From: an uncultured Erythrobacter sp.
GTDB lineage: Bacteria; Pseudomonadota; Alphaproteobacteria; Sphingomonadales; Sphingomonadaceae
Length of the DNA stretch: 64,000 nucleotides
Direction: 5' to 3'
Assembly: GCA_947503155.1 (NCBI GenBank)
Contig: CANNCL010000003.1
Span: 620,001 to 684,000, forward strand
Under the pieces are notes generated by a model, which made no database searches, was not told the origin of the DNA, and was given only the letters and a program-made list of their open reading frames with translations. Shown piece after piece: positions 35,326 through 43,210 of the stretch (positions are counted from its first letter, which is position 1; each line of letters opens with the position of its first letter). The position numbers were made by a program, and so were the translations under genes.

Positions 35326-37403
35326 TGGCTGATTTCCTGCTTGAATTGCGCTGCGAAGAAATCCCGGCGCGGATGCAAAAGGGCGCGCGCGCTGAATTGG
35401 AGAAACTGTTTCGGCGCGAAATGGATGCGAGCGGCGTTAAGGCCAGCGATCTGACAGTGTGGTCGACCCCGCGCCGTCTAGCGTTGATTGCACGCGGTCT
35501 ACCGACGGCGACTGAAGCTGTGCGAGAGGAGGCCAAGGGGCCTCCTGTTGCCGCGCCGGATCAAGCGATTGACGGTTTCTGCCGCAAGAACGGTGTTGAA
35601 CGCGGCGCATTGGAAGTGCGCGAAGTGAAGGGCCGCGAGACCTATTTTGCGGTCATCGAAAAACCGGGGCAAGCGGCCCTCGATCTGCTCGCCGCCGCTA
35701 TCCCCGCGATCATCCGCGATTTTAGCTGGCCCAAGAGCATGCGCTGGGGCGATGCCTCGATCAGCAATGAGAGCCTGAAATGGGTGCGCCCGCTATCCGG
35801 CATTGTGGCGCTGCTCGATGGTGAGGTTGTGCCGTGCCTAACCGATGGTTTTGCCAGCGGTCGCACGACTATGGGCCACCGGTTCCACTCGTCTGGCGAA
35901 ATCGTGATCAGCGGCGCGGATGACTATGCCGATACGCTGCGCGATGCGTATGTGATCGTCGATCACGAAGTGCGCGCCGGGATCATCCGAGAGGGCGCGC
36001 GCAAAGCCGCGAAGGCCGCTGGGCTGACCGTGGTCGAAGACGAAGGCTTGGTTGTTGAAAATGCGGGCCTGACCGAATGGCCGGTGCCGCTGCTGGGCCG
36101 GTTTGAGGATGATTTCCTCGACGTGCCACCAGAGACGATCCAGCTGACCGCGCGCGTGAACCAGAAATATTTCGTGTGCGAAGGGCCGGATGGCAAACTC
36201 GCCAACGCCTTTATCTGCACCGCGAATATCGCGGCGGATGATCCGGCGGTGGTGGTGGACGGCAACCGCAAAGTGCTGGCCGCAAGGCTCGCTGATGCGC
36301 GGTTCTTCTGGGAATTGGATCAGAAGAAGACGTTGGCGCAGCACGCTAAGGGGCTGGAGCGGATTACGTTCCATGAGAAACTGGGCACGGTTGCCGATAA
36401 GGTCGACCGGGTGGCGAAGCTGGTTCGGTGGCTGTGCGAAGAGGATATCGTCAAAGGCGATCCGGACTTGGCCGAGCAAGCGGCGCGTTTGTGCAAGGCC
36501 GATTTGGTCACCGAAATGGTCGGCGAATTTCCTGAATTGCAAGGCCTGATGGGTGGATATTACGCCGCCAAAGAAGGCCTGCCAGTCGAAGTGTCAGACG
36601 CGATCCGCGATCACTACAAGCCGGTGGGGCAGGGCGATGATGTGCCTACTGCGCCGGTTACTGTGGCTGTATCGTTGGCGGATAAGTTGGATACGCTTGT
36701 AGGGTTCTTTCAGTATGATGAAAAACCAACTGGGTCGAAAGACCCGTTCGCATTGCGCCGTGCCGGGCTAGGCATTCTTGCACTCGTGCTGTCGAACAAT
36801 ATCCGCACTACTATGCGCGAGCTTATCACAGCGGCCGCGCATGCGGGCGGCTCTCCTGATGCCGGCCGCGACATTGCCGGTTTCCTCATCGATCGTCTGA
36901 AAGTGCAGCAGCGTGAAGCCGGAATCCGGCATGATATGATCGATGCGGTCTTACCTGTGGAAAGCGATGCCGACACCGCGCGTGTTGTCGCCCGTGTAAA
37001 AGCCTTGCAAAGTTTCATCGAAACCGAAAACGGCACCAACCTACTCGCAGGCTACAAACGCGCCTCCAACATCTTGAAAAAAGAGAAGTGGGAAGCGCCC
37101 AAAAACCCGTCTGGTAAAGACCCGTCTGGTAAAGACATTTCCTACACGCCTGAAACTGCCGAAAAGGCGTTGATCGATGCGCTCGACGCTGCTGCTCCGA
37201 AAGCGGCCTCTGCCGTAACCGAAGAGCGTTTCGAAGATGCGATGTCTGCGCTGGCCACTTTGCGCGCGCCGATTGATGCCTTTTTTGAGGATGTGACGGT
37301 CAATGATGATGATGCAGACAAGCGTGAGGCGCGGCTCAATTTGCTCGCGCGCTTTACTGGCGCGGTCAGCAATGTTGCCGATTTCAGCAAGATCGAAGGC
37401 TAA
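35325..37403 (+). CDS. glyS: Glycine--tRNA ligase beta subunit
   Basis: GlyS is the tRNA-binding beta subunit. The 692-residue protein starts [20 protein letters not shown], a family hallmark, and shows MRWGDASISNESLKWVRPLSG, LTARVNQKYFVCEG, DARFFWELDQKKTL and a C-terminal HD-like and anticodon-binding region. It is co-translated with glyQ. A 15-bp tandem duplication at 37106-37135 adds a repeated PSGKD to a variable loop between domains; it keeps the frame and should not disturb function. Confidence 0.96.
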   Translation: MADFLLELRCEEIPARMQKGARAELEKLFRREMDASGVKASDLTVWSTPRRLALIARGLPTATEAVREEAKGPPVAAPDQAIDGFCRKNGVERGALEVREVKGRETYFAVIEKPGQAALDLLAAAIPAIIRDFSWPKSMRWGDASISNESLKWVRPLSGIVALLDGEVVPCLTDGFASGRTTMGHRFHSSGEIVISGADDYADTLRDAYVIVDHEVRAGIIREGARKAAKAAGLTVVEDEGLVVENAGLTEWPVPLLGRFEDDFLDVPPETIQLTARVNQKYFVCEGPDGKLANAFICTANIAADDPAVVVDGNRKVLAARLADARFFWELDQKKTLAQHAKGLERITFHEKLGTVADKVDRVAKLVRWLCEEDIVKGDPDLAEQAARLCKADLVTEMVGEFPELQGLMGGYYAAKEGLPVEVSDAIRDHYKPVGQGDDVPTAPVTVAVSLADKLDTLVGFFQYDEKPTGSKDPFALRRAGLGILALVLSNNIRTTMRELITAAAHAGGSPDAGRDIAGFLIDRLKVQQREAGIRHDMIDAVLPVESDADTARVVARVKALQSFIETENGTNLLAGYKRASNILKKEKWEAPKNPSGKDPSGKDISYTPETAEKALIDALDAAAPKAASAVTEERFEDAMSALATLRAPIDAFFEDVTVNDDDADKREARLNLLARFTGAVSNVADFSKIEG
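37106..37135 (+). repeat. 15-bp in-frame tandem duplication in glyS
   Basis: CCCGTCTGGTAAAGA occurs twice in a row (37106-37120 and 37121-37135). It encodes PSGKD twice. The two copies are identical, which suggests a recent slippage event. Confidence 0.9.
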
Positions 37404-37424
37404 GATGATTTTGCCCCTAGACAG

Positions 37425-37442
37425 TGTGTCAGGTGTGTCAGG
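37425..37442. repeat. Tandem TGTGTCAGG repeat upstream of ppdK
   Basis: TGTGTCAGG occurs twice without a gap, 64-81 bp before the ppdK start codon. It contains TGTCAGG, the half-site seen in the XRE operators 3 kb away. It may be a regulator site, or a chance repeat. Confidence 0.45.
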
Positions 37443-37505
37443 CCCGCAGGGTCCAAGGGCGCAAACCCGCACCGCTCACAACCGGTTTCAACAGGAACAG
37501 TGCTC

Positions 37506-40175
37506 ATGAATACGGTCTTCACCTTCGGCGGAAACGCACCGCACACCGACCCTCGTCAGAAAGACAAGACGGTCACGGGCGGCAAGGGCGCGAATTTGGC
37601 GGAAATGGCGAGCATTGGCTTGCCGGTCCCTCCGGGCTTCACGATCAGCACCGAGGAAAGCGTGCGTTATCTGCAAGAAGGCGAGGCGTTCCGCGCTGAG
37701 CTGCGTGATGAGGTGGCGGCTGCGCTGACCCATATCGAGGCGGCTGCGGGTAAGCGCTTTGGCGATGCGGGTGATCCGCTATTGGTGTCGGTGCGCTCTG
37801 GTGCGCGCGTCTCTATGCCCGGCATGATGGACACGGTTCTGAACCTGGGTCTGAACGATGAGACTGTCGAAGGGCTGGCGCAGGCATCGGGTGATGAGCG
37901 TTTCGCATGGGACAGCTATCGCCGGTTTGTACAGATGTACTCTGACGTGGTGTTGGGCGTGGATCACGGCCTGTTTGAAGAGGCGCTGGAAATCCTCAAA
38001 GAAGACAATGGCTTCTACGCCGATACTGAACTGTCCGCTGACGATTGGCGCGGGATTGTGGGCCAGTTCAAGGGCATCGTAGAGGCGGAATGGGGCAAGC
38101 CGTTTCCGCAGAATGTGACCGAGCAATTGTGGGGCGCAATCGCGGCCGTGTTCAGCAGCTGGAACGCGGACCGGGCCAAAGTGTACCGGCGTTTGAACGA
38201 CATACCCGCCGATTGGGGCACCGCCGTCAATGTCCAAGCGATGGTGTTCGGCAATATGGGCGAAACCAGCGCAACCGGCGTGGCGTTTACGCGTGACCCG
38301 GCGACGGGTGAGCGCGCCTATTACGGCGAGTATCTGATCAACGCCCAAGGCGAAGACGTGGTGGCGGGCATCCGTACGCCGCAATATCTGACGAAAGCCG
38401 CGCGCGATGCGGCGGGCGCAAAACCGCTGAGCATGGAAGAGGCAATGCCGGACGCTTATGGAGAGCTGGCGCGGGTGTTCGACCTGTTAGAGGCGCATTA
38501 CCGCGATATGCAGGACATCGAGTTCACGGTGGAGCGCGGCAAGCTGTGGATGCTGCAAACGCGATCGGGCAAACGCACGGCGAAAGCGGCGCTGAAAATG
38601 GCGGTCGACATGGTTGGCGAAGAGCTGATCGACAAACGTGAAGCGGTGCGCCGGGTTGATCCAATGGCGCTCGATCAACTGTTGCACCCGACGCTCGACC
38701 CCAAAGCACCGCGCAATGTGTTGACCAGCGGCCTCCCGGCGTCTCCGGGCGCGGCGGCGGGCAAGATCGTGCTGGACGCGGATACGGCAGAGCAATGGGC
38801 CGGACGCGGGGACAAAGTCGTGTTGGTGCGGGTTGAGACCAGCCCAGAGGACATTCACGGTATGCACGCGGCGCAAGGCATCTTGACCGCGCGAGGCGGC
38901 ATGACGAGCCACGCGGCGGTGGTGGCGCGCGGAATGGGCCGCCCCTGTGTATCGGGCGCGAGCGCGGTGTCGATAGACCGCGATGCGCGCACTTTGCGGA
39001 TTGGCGAGACTGTGTTGAAAGAGGGTGACGAGATCACGCTGGACGGCGCGAAGGGGCAAGTGATGCTTGGCATTGTCCCCACGATAGAGCCTGAACTGGT
39101 TGGCGACTTTGGCGTCTTGATGGAATGGGCCGACGATATCCGCCGCATGGGTGTGCGCACCAATGCCGAAACGCCCACTGACTGCAAAATGGCGCGTCAG
39201 TTTGGTGCAGAAGGTATCGGGCTTTGCCGCACAGAACACATGTTCTTCGATGCATCCCGCATCAGCGCAGTGCGCCAAATGATCCTAGCCGAAGACGAAG
39301 CCGGACGGCGGCGCGCGCTTGAGCAATTGCTGCCGGAACAGCGCGCAGACTTCACCGCGATCTTTGAGGTTATGACGGGCCTGCCATGCACAATCCGCTT
39401 GCTCGATCCGCCATTGCATGAATTCCTGCCAACGCGCGATGAGGAATTTGCGGACCTAGCCGATGCGACCGGGTTTGGCGTAGATCACCTGAAACGCCGC
39501 GCGGATGAATTGCACGAATTCAACCCGATGCTGGGTCACCGTGGTTGCCGGCTTGGGATTACCTATCCTGAGATTTACGAGATGCAGGCGCGCGCCATCT
39601 TTGAAGCGGCCTGCGATGTGCAAGCGGCATCAGGCGATGCGCCTTTGCCGGAAGTCATGGTTCCCCTGGTGGCCACACGTAAAGAACTGGCCATTCTACG
39701 GGCGCTGGTTGAACGGGTGGCAGAAGAAGTGTTCGCTGAGAAAGGCGCGCGGGTCGATTACCTTGTCGGCACGATGATCGAACTGCCTCGCGCGGCGTTG
39801 ATGGCGGGCGAGATCGCGCATGAGGGCGCGTTCTTCAGCTTCGGCACGAATGATCTGACGCAAACGACATTGGGCGTGTCGCGCGATGATTCCGCGCGGT
39901 TCTTGGCACCTTATGTTGATCAAGGCATCTTCCCGCGCGACCCCTTCGTCAGCCTCGATATTGACGGCGTCGGACAGCTTGTCGAGCTGGCGGCAGAGCG
40001 GGGCAGGGCGACGCGGCCTGATATCAAGTTAGGGATTTGCGGCGAACATGGCGGCGACCCGGCGAGCATCGCGTTCTGCGAAGAAGTCGGTCTGGACTAT
40101 GTCAGCGCGTCTCCATACCGCGTGCCGATTGCACGGCTTGCGGCGGCTCAGGCTGCCCTAGCTGCCAGCGAGTGA
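37506..40175 (+). CDS. ppdK: Pyruvate, phosphate dikinase
   Basis: PPDK interconverts pyruvate, ATP and phosphate with phosphoenolpyruvate, AMP and pyrophosphate. The 889-residue protein has the N-terminal ATP-grasp domain (GGKGANLAEMASIGLPVPPG), the swivelling phosphohistidine domain with H469 in MTSHAAVVARGMG, and the C-terminal PEP/pyruvate barrel with GIGLCRTEHMF, FGTNDLTQTTLG and the catalytic cysteine in GICGEHGG. It can run in the gluconeogenic direction, complementing enolase in this genome. The ATG at 37506 has AGGAAC upstream. It follows glyS by 102 bases. Confidence 0.96.
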   Translation: MNTVFTFGGNAPHTDPRQKDKTVTGGKGANLAEMASIGLPVPPGFTISTEESVRYLQEGEAFRAELRDEVAAALTHIEAAAGKRFGDAGDPLLVSVRSGARVSMPGMMDTVLNLGLNDETVEGLAQASGDERFAWDSYRRFVQMYSDVVLGVDHGLFEEALEILKEDNGFYADTELSADDWRGIVGQFKGIVEAEWGKPFPQNVTEQLWGAIAAVFSSWNADRAKVYRRLNDIPADWGTAVNVQAMVFGNMGETSATGVAFTRDPATGERAYYGEYLINAQGEDVVAGIRTPQYLTKAARDAAGAKPLSMEEAMPDAYGELARVFDLLEAHYRDMQDIEFTVERGKLWMLQTRSGKRTAKAALKMAVDMVGEELIDKREAVRRVDPMALDQLLHPTLDPKAPRNVLTSGLPASPGAAAGKIVLDADTAEQWAGRGDKVVLVRVETSPEDIHGMHAAQGILTARGGMTSHAAVVARGMGRPCVSGASAVSIDRDARTLRIGETVLKEGDEITLDGAKGQVMLGIVPTIEPELVGDFGVLMEWADDIRRMGVRTNAETPTDCKMARQFGAEGIGLCRTEHMFFDASRISAVRQMILAEDEAGRRRALEQLLPEQRADFTAIFEVMTGLPCTIRLLDPPLHEFLPTRDEEFADLADATGFGVDHLKRRADELHEFNPMLGHRGCRLGITYPEIYEMQARAIFEAACDVQAASGDAPLPEVMVPLVATRKELAILRALVERVAEEVFAEKGARVDYLVGTMIELPRAALMAGEIAHEGAFFSFGTNDLTQTTLGVSRDDSARFLAPYVDQGIFPRDPFVSLDIDGVGQLVELAAERGRATRPDIKLGICGEHGGDPASIAFCEEVGLDYVSASPYRVPIARLAAAQAALAASE

Positions 40176-40949
40176 TCGGCGTCCGGTAAGGGTGACGATT
40201 TCAAAGGTTTCGGACACTTTGCCGTCCGGATCAGCTTGATCGAGGAATGCGGCGCGGGCGCGGGCAACGGCGGCTTTGCCCATTGGCGGCGCTGCATCGT
40301 TAAGTGCGCTGGTGAGGCCCTGTTCGCGCAGGTCCTGAACCAGTCTGTCTAACGAGGAATAGCGCACCGTCAGCCGGTGCGTGTCCACCACCGGGTCTTT
40401 CCATCCCGCGCGTTGAAGCAGGCCGGGGGCGGCTCTTGGATCGACGAGTGGGTGGATGCGCGCAGCAGGCCTATCGCCATCCGCGTTCAGCATTGCGCCG
40501 CGCAATTGGGGAAGGCTGCCGCCGCCGACAAAGCTAGCGATCATCATGCCTCCGGGGATGAGGGCATTGCGCATATGGATCAGCGCGCCGGGCAGATCGT
40601 TGACGCCATCAAGCAGCCCCAAAACGGCGATAAAGTCGAAATCGGATTGGGTGTAGGGTCGCTCCAAATCGACACTGAAGTGGTCGAAATCTCCCACAAT
40701 ATCGGCGGAGACCACCTTACCGCCTTGCTTCGACAAATGGCGGGATAGATGCGCGCCCACATCTCCCAAAACCAATGAGTTCGCTGGTTCATGGCGAACA
40801 AATGCCAGCCTCTCGATCACGTCTTCGACGCTGTCATCCAAGAAAAACGTAGCGCGGTCAGGCCGGGTTGAGGCCAGCATCCGCCGCCGTCGTTGATGCG
40901 CGCGGGCGGGCGAGAATATCTTGGGGACTTTGGGGGCATCGGAGTTCAT
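40158..40949 (-). CDS. BioC/NDUFAF5-like methyltransferase
   Basis: A 263-residue protein of the SAM-dependent class I methyltransferase type, close in layout to alphaproteobacterial NDUFAF5/BioC relatives. The start PKIFSPARAHQRRRRMLAST resembles the family's F-x-R-x-L opening. The SAM region is weak (SLVLGDVGAHLSRHL rather than the usual D-x-G-x-G), then DFDFIAVLGLLDGVNDLPG and IPGGMMIASFVGGGSLPQL follow. The frame is open to 41255, but ATG 40949 is the plausible start. Its end overlaps the convergent ppdK by 18 bases. It is divergent from comF. Confidence 0.75.
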   Translation of the reverse strand: MNSDAPKVPKIFSPARAHQRRRRMLASTRPDRATFFLDDSVEDVIERLAFVRHEPANSLVLGDVGAHLSRHLSKQGGKVVSADIVGDFDHFSVDLERPYTQSDFDFIAVLGLLDGVNDLPGALIHMRNALIPGGMMIASFVGGGSLPQLRGAMLNADGDRPAARIHPLVDPRAAPGLLQRAGWKDPVVDTHRLTVRYSSLDRLVQDLREQGLTSALNDAAPPMGKAAVARARAAFLDQADPDGKVSETFEIVTLTGRRSLAGS

Positions 40950-41005
40950 GGATCGCCCCACTGCCGACCTTGCGCCGCTTGTGCAAGAGGTGCAAACCAC
41001 TCGGC

Positions 41006-41873
41006 ATGGGCTGGAGGTCGCATCTTGGCACCACCGCAAAGGAGGGTTTGAGGCCGGTTGTCGACTTGGTTTACCCGCCGCGCTGTCCGCTATGCGGTGG
41101 TTCCATCGCGGTGCAGGGGGCTGTGCGGGGAATGTTGGGGCGAGTTGGAAGTTCCCGGAGAGCCCGCATGTTCGACCTGTCAGCGGCCAATGGGCGGCGG
41201 TGCCGCTATCAAATTTGAACAATGCTTGGACTGTTCGGCACAGGCCCCGCTCCATTCAGGGGTGATCGCTGCAACGCTTTACAACGATGCCTCTCGCAAG
41301 CTTATCCTCAGTTACAAACACGGCGCAAAGATCGCGCTCGCCCCGCTGCTTGCTCAGCTTTTGGCGGCCCGTATTCCCGATTGGGACGGACAGCCGCCAT
41401 TGCTAATCCCGGTCCCTTTGCATCGTTGGCGGATATGGCGCCGGGGCTTTAATCAAGCGGCCATGTTGGCACGCGAAATCGCCAAGCGCGGCAAGGGTGA
41501 ATTGCTGGTGGATGGCTTGGTCCGAACAAAGCGAACCCCCAGTCTCGGCGGTTTGGGACAAGAAGAGCGCCAAAACGCGCTCACTGGCGCAATTGGTGTT
41601 CGCTCGCGGGCCGTGCGGCAGATATCGGGCCGCGAGGTGATCCTTGTCGATGATGTGCTTACCTCCGGCGCGACCAGCGATGCTTGTGTCCGAGAATTGC
41701 TCGATGCGGGCGCATCGTCAGTTCGGATCGCGTGTTTTGCAAGGGTGGTTGATGGCCGGGGGATGGGCGGCTTTGCAAAGCACACATCCGTTCTGGAAAG
41801 CGGGCCTTTAAAAGAAAATCCGGCCCCAAAAAACGAAACGCCCGAGGTCGTTAAGACCCCGGGCGCCACGTGA
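41006..41873 (+). CDS. comF: ComF family phosphoribosyltransferase, split by an apparent frameshift
   Basis: ComF proteins have an N-terminal zinc-ribbon region and a C-terminal phosphoribosyltransferase fold and are linked to DNA uptake. The C-terminal part is clear: YNDASRKLILSYKHGAK, PVPLHRWRIWRRGFNQA and the PRPP motif VILVDDVLTSGATSD. The first zinc knuckle (VVDLVYPPRCPLCGG) is read in the frame starting at 41006, but the rest (GLCGECWGELEVPGEPACSTC) is in the next frame. Removing one G from the run GGGGG at 41116-41120 joins them into PRCPLCGGSIAVQGLCGECW. The frame open from 41058 therefore has a false N-terminus. Either a sequencing error or an inactive gene explains this. Confidence 0.8.
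41828..41865 (-). terminator. Minus-strand terminator inside the comF tail
   Basis: On the minus strand an 11-bp stem with one mismatch (GCCCGGGGTC ... GACCTCGGGC, loop TTAAC) is followed by TTTCGTTTTTT. This would end a transcript coming from the 41.9-42.2 kb gap. On the plus strand there is no T run, so it does not suit comF. Confidence 0.7.
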
Positions 41874-41931
41874 CGAAATGGTTCGGAACCGCTCTTAAAG
41901 AGCTCAGATGGCGACCCCCTAACTTCGCCAT
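41851..41931 (-). CDS. Candidate 26-residue small protein
   Basis: ATG at 41931 reads MAKLGGRHLSSLRAVPNHF and ends with a stop located in the loop of the minus-strand terminator. AGGA lies nine bases upstream. It is basic and short. Support is only the ribosome site and the terminator placement, so it is speculative; an RNA function for this stretch is equally likely. Confidence 0.25.
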   Translation of the reverse strand: MAKLGGRHLSSLRAVPNHFVTWRPGS

Positions 41932-42223
41932 CAGGATCCTATCCCTCATCGTTCAATCGACCATGTTGACCCCCCGCGGCCAACTCTGATCAATCACCCC
42001 CTGAACCTGGCATCTTGTGATACCAATGTTTGGTGGAAGAGCGCTTGCGCGCTCGATGACGGTGTTCTTCCACTCATCTTACCGATGGTGAAGCGTAAAG
42101 GCCCCGATACGTATATTTTCGCCCGCATCTGTTGTTATCGTGCAACAAACTGTCGCATAGGATGAACCGTCTGCCTTGCTATCCACCAGTCCGATCATTT
42201 TTGAACCCTAGGAACGCGTCCCC
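41874..42223. other. 350-base gene-poor stretch with repeated C/G-run hairpins
   Basis: No standard gene lies here. Read on the plus strand it holds three short hairpin candidates whose loops start with ACCCCC: GATGGCGA-loop-TCGCCATC around 41913-41938 (perfect 8-bp arms), GTTG...CAAC around 41964-41983, and ATCAC...GTGAT around 41993-42021. A fourth structure pairs GTGGAAGA (42033-42040) with TCTTCCAC (42066-42073), with an inner hairpin GAGCGC-TTGC-GCGCTC. On the minus strand the same loops carry GGGGGT and the stretch ends at the terminator at 41828-41865. A minus-strand small RNA or small-protein transcript is plausible. Confidence 0.5.
42079..42198 (-). CDS. Candidate 39-residue small protein
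   Basis: ATG at 42198 encodes MIGLVDSKADGSSYATVCC and continues for 39 residues to a TAA at 42079. A TAGGGT element lies 8-13 bases upstream. No family is recognised. It is antisense to the hisI leader and may be a chance frame; I list it because the transcript in this region seems to run on the minus strand. Confidence 0.22.
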   Translation of the reverse strand: MIGLVDSKADGSSYATVCCTITTDAGENIRIGAFTLHHR

Positions 42224-42637
42224 ATGCCCACACACCCAACGCCCGGCACGCAATTGTCGACCGATCAACGCGAGCAAGGGACGCAGTTTGCGCCGAGATA
42301 TGATGCTTCGGGTCTGTTGACGGCGGTTGTGACCGATGCTGCGACGAAAGAGGTCCTGGTTGTGGCGTTCATGAATCAAGAGGCTCTGGATCTCACACGG
42401 AAAACGGGATCGGTCCATTTCTGGTCGCGGTCACGCGGAAAGCTGTGGTTGAAAGGCGAGACATCCGGCAACGTTTTGCGGGTTGAGGAAATCCGGGTTG
42501 ATTGTGATCAGGATGCCTTGGTGATCCTCGCTGTTCCTGCTGGGCCTACATGCCATACGGGGGAGGTTAGCTGCTTCTACCGGGTCCTTGATCCGGCGGC
42601 GCAGGATGCAATTGCGCTTTCGAAGGGTTCTCGTTAA
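42224..42637 (+). CDS. hisI: Phosphoribosyl-AMP cyclohydrolase
   Basis: HisI opens the purine ring of phosphoribosyl-AMP in the third step of histidine synthesis. The 137-residue protein is the stand-alone cyclohydrolase without the HisE domain. Family motifs are [34 protein letters not shown] and the zinc/metal region [12 protein letters not shown], ending [13 protein letters not shown]. It is not next to other histidine genes. The 350-base upstream stretch is described separately. Confidence 0.95.
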   Translation: MPTHPTPGTQLSTDQREQGTQFAPRYDASGLLTAVVTDAATKEVLVVAFMNQEALDLTRKTGSVHFWSRSRGKLWLKGETSGNVLRVEEIRVDCDQDALVILAVPAGPTCHTGEVSCFYRVLDPAAQDAIALSKGSR

Positions 42638-42646
42638 GGTCAACAC

Positions 42647-42662
42647 TTGACGCTCACGTAAA
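42647..42662. promoter_or_regulatory. LiuR-like operator TTGACGCTCACGTAAA
   Basis: This 16-bp imperfect dyad (TTGACG facing TTTACG on the other strand) lies 21-36 bp upstream of the MerR gene. It resembles the TTTACGTNNACGTMAA-type sites bound by LiuR-family MerR regulators of branched-chain amino acid and acyl-CoA catabolism. The site is placed to control the MerR gene and the acyl-CoA dehydrogenase behind it. Confidence 0.55.
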
Positions 42663-42682
42663 GGTAAGGTAATTCGGAATGC

Positions 42683-43156
42683 ATGGCTACAGCACCCGAT
42701 CACAAATCCGCCCATGACCAAGCGACCGGCTCAAACGGTAATCAGCGCCATAATGGCGCGCATTTGGATCGCCCGGACAAACTCAGCCGCGAACAATATT
42801 CAATCTCTGATCTGACGTCTGAGTTTGAATGCACCGCGCGGGCTTTGCGTTTCTATGAGGATGAAGGGCTGATCAGTCCGGCCCGCGTTGGGTTGACGCG
42901 CGTTTATTCAAAGCGTGATCGGACGCGGCTTGCATGGATTATGCGGGCGAAGAATGTCGGGTTCAGCCTCACCGAAATTCGCGAAATGATCGACCTGTAC
43001 GACCTCGACGATGGCCGCGTTGAACAGCGCCGCGTTACGGTCGAAAAGTGCAAAGAACATATCGCAAAGTTAAAAGCGCAGCGCGCCGATATCGACAGTT
43101 CGATCAAAGAATTGACTGGTTTTGTGGCAGAGATTCAACGCCTCGATCTCGGCTAA
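42683..43156 (+). CDS. MerR family transcriptional regulator (LiuR-like)
   Basis: A 157-residue regulator with a 38-residue polar extension, then the MerR winged helix: QYSISDLTSEFECTARALRF, YEDEGLISPARVGLTRVYSK and RDRTRLAWIMRAKNVGFSL. A long dimerisation helix follows (RVTVEKCKEHIAKLKAQRAD). It lacks the C-terminal metal-binding cysteines of MerR proper. With an acyl-CoA dehydrogenase 54 bases downstream and a LiuR-like site upstream, it most likely controls acyl-CoA or branched-chain amino acid breakdown. The function is inference from family and context. Confidence 0.85.
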   Translation: MATAPDHKSAHDQATGSNGNQRHNGAHLDRPDKLSREQYSISDLTSEFECTARALRFYEDEGLISPARVGLTRVYSKRDRTRLAWIMRAKNVGFSLTEIREMIDLYDLDDGRVEQRRVTVEKCKEHIAKLKAQRADIDSSIKELTGFVAEIQRLDLG

Positions 43157-43210
43157 AGCCAACACTTTTTTAAACCCAATCCGTCTCACGCTTCCGAAGA
43201 GGATCTTCCG

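Noticed and set aside
38487..39278. Long antisense frame inside ppdK
   Set aside because: The coding strand carries unmistakable PPDK motifs, and the antisense frame has biased composition only.
41874..42223. 6S RNA or signal-recognition 4.5S RNA in the comF-hisI gap
   Set aside because: The long central bubble of 6S RNA and the conserved GGAAG tetraloop region of 4.5S RNA could not be found in either direction.
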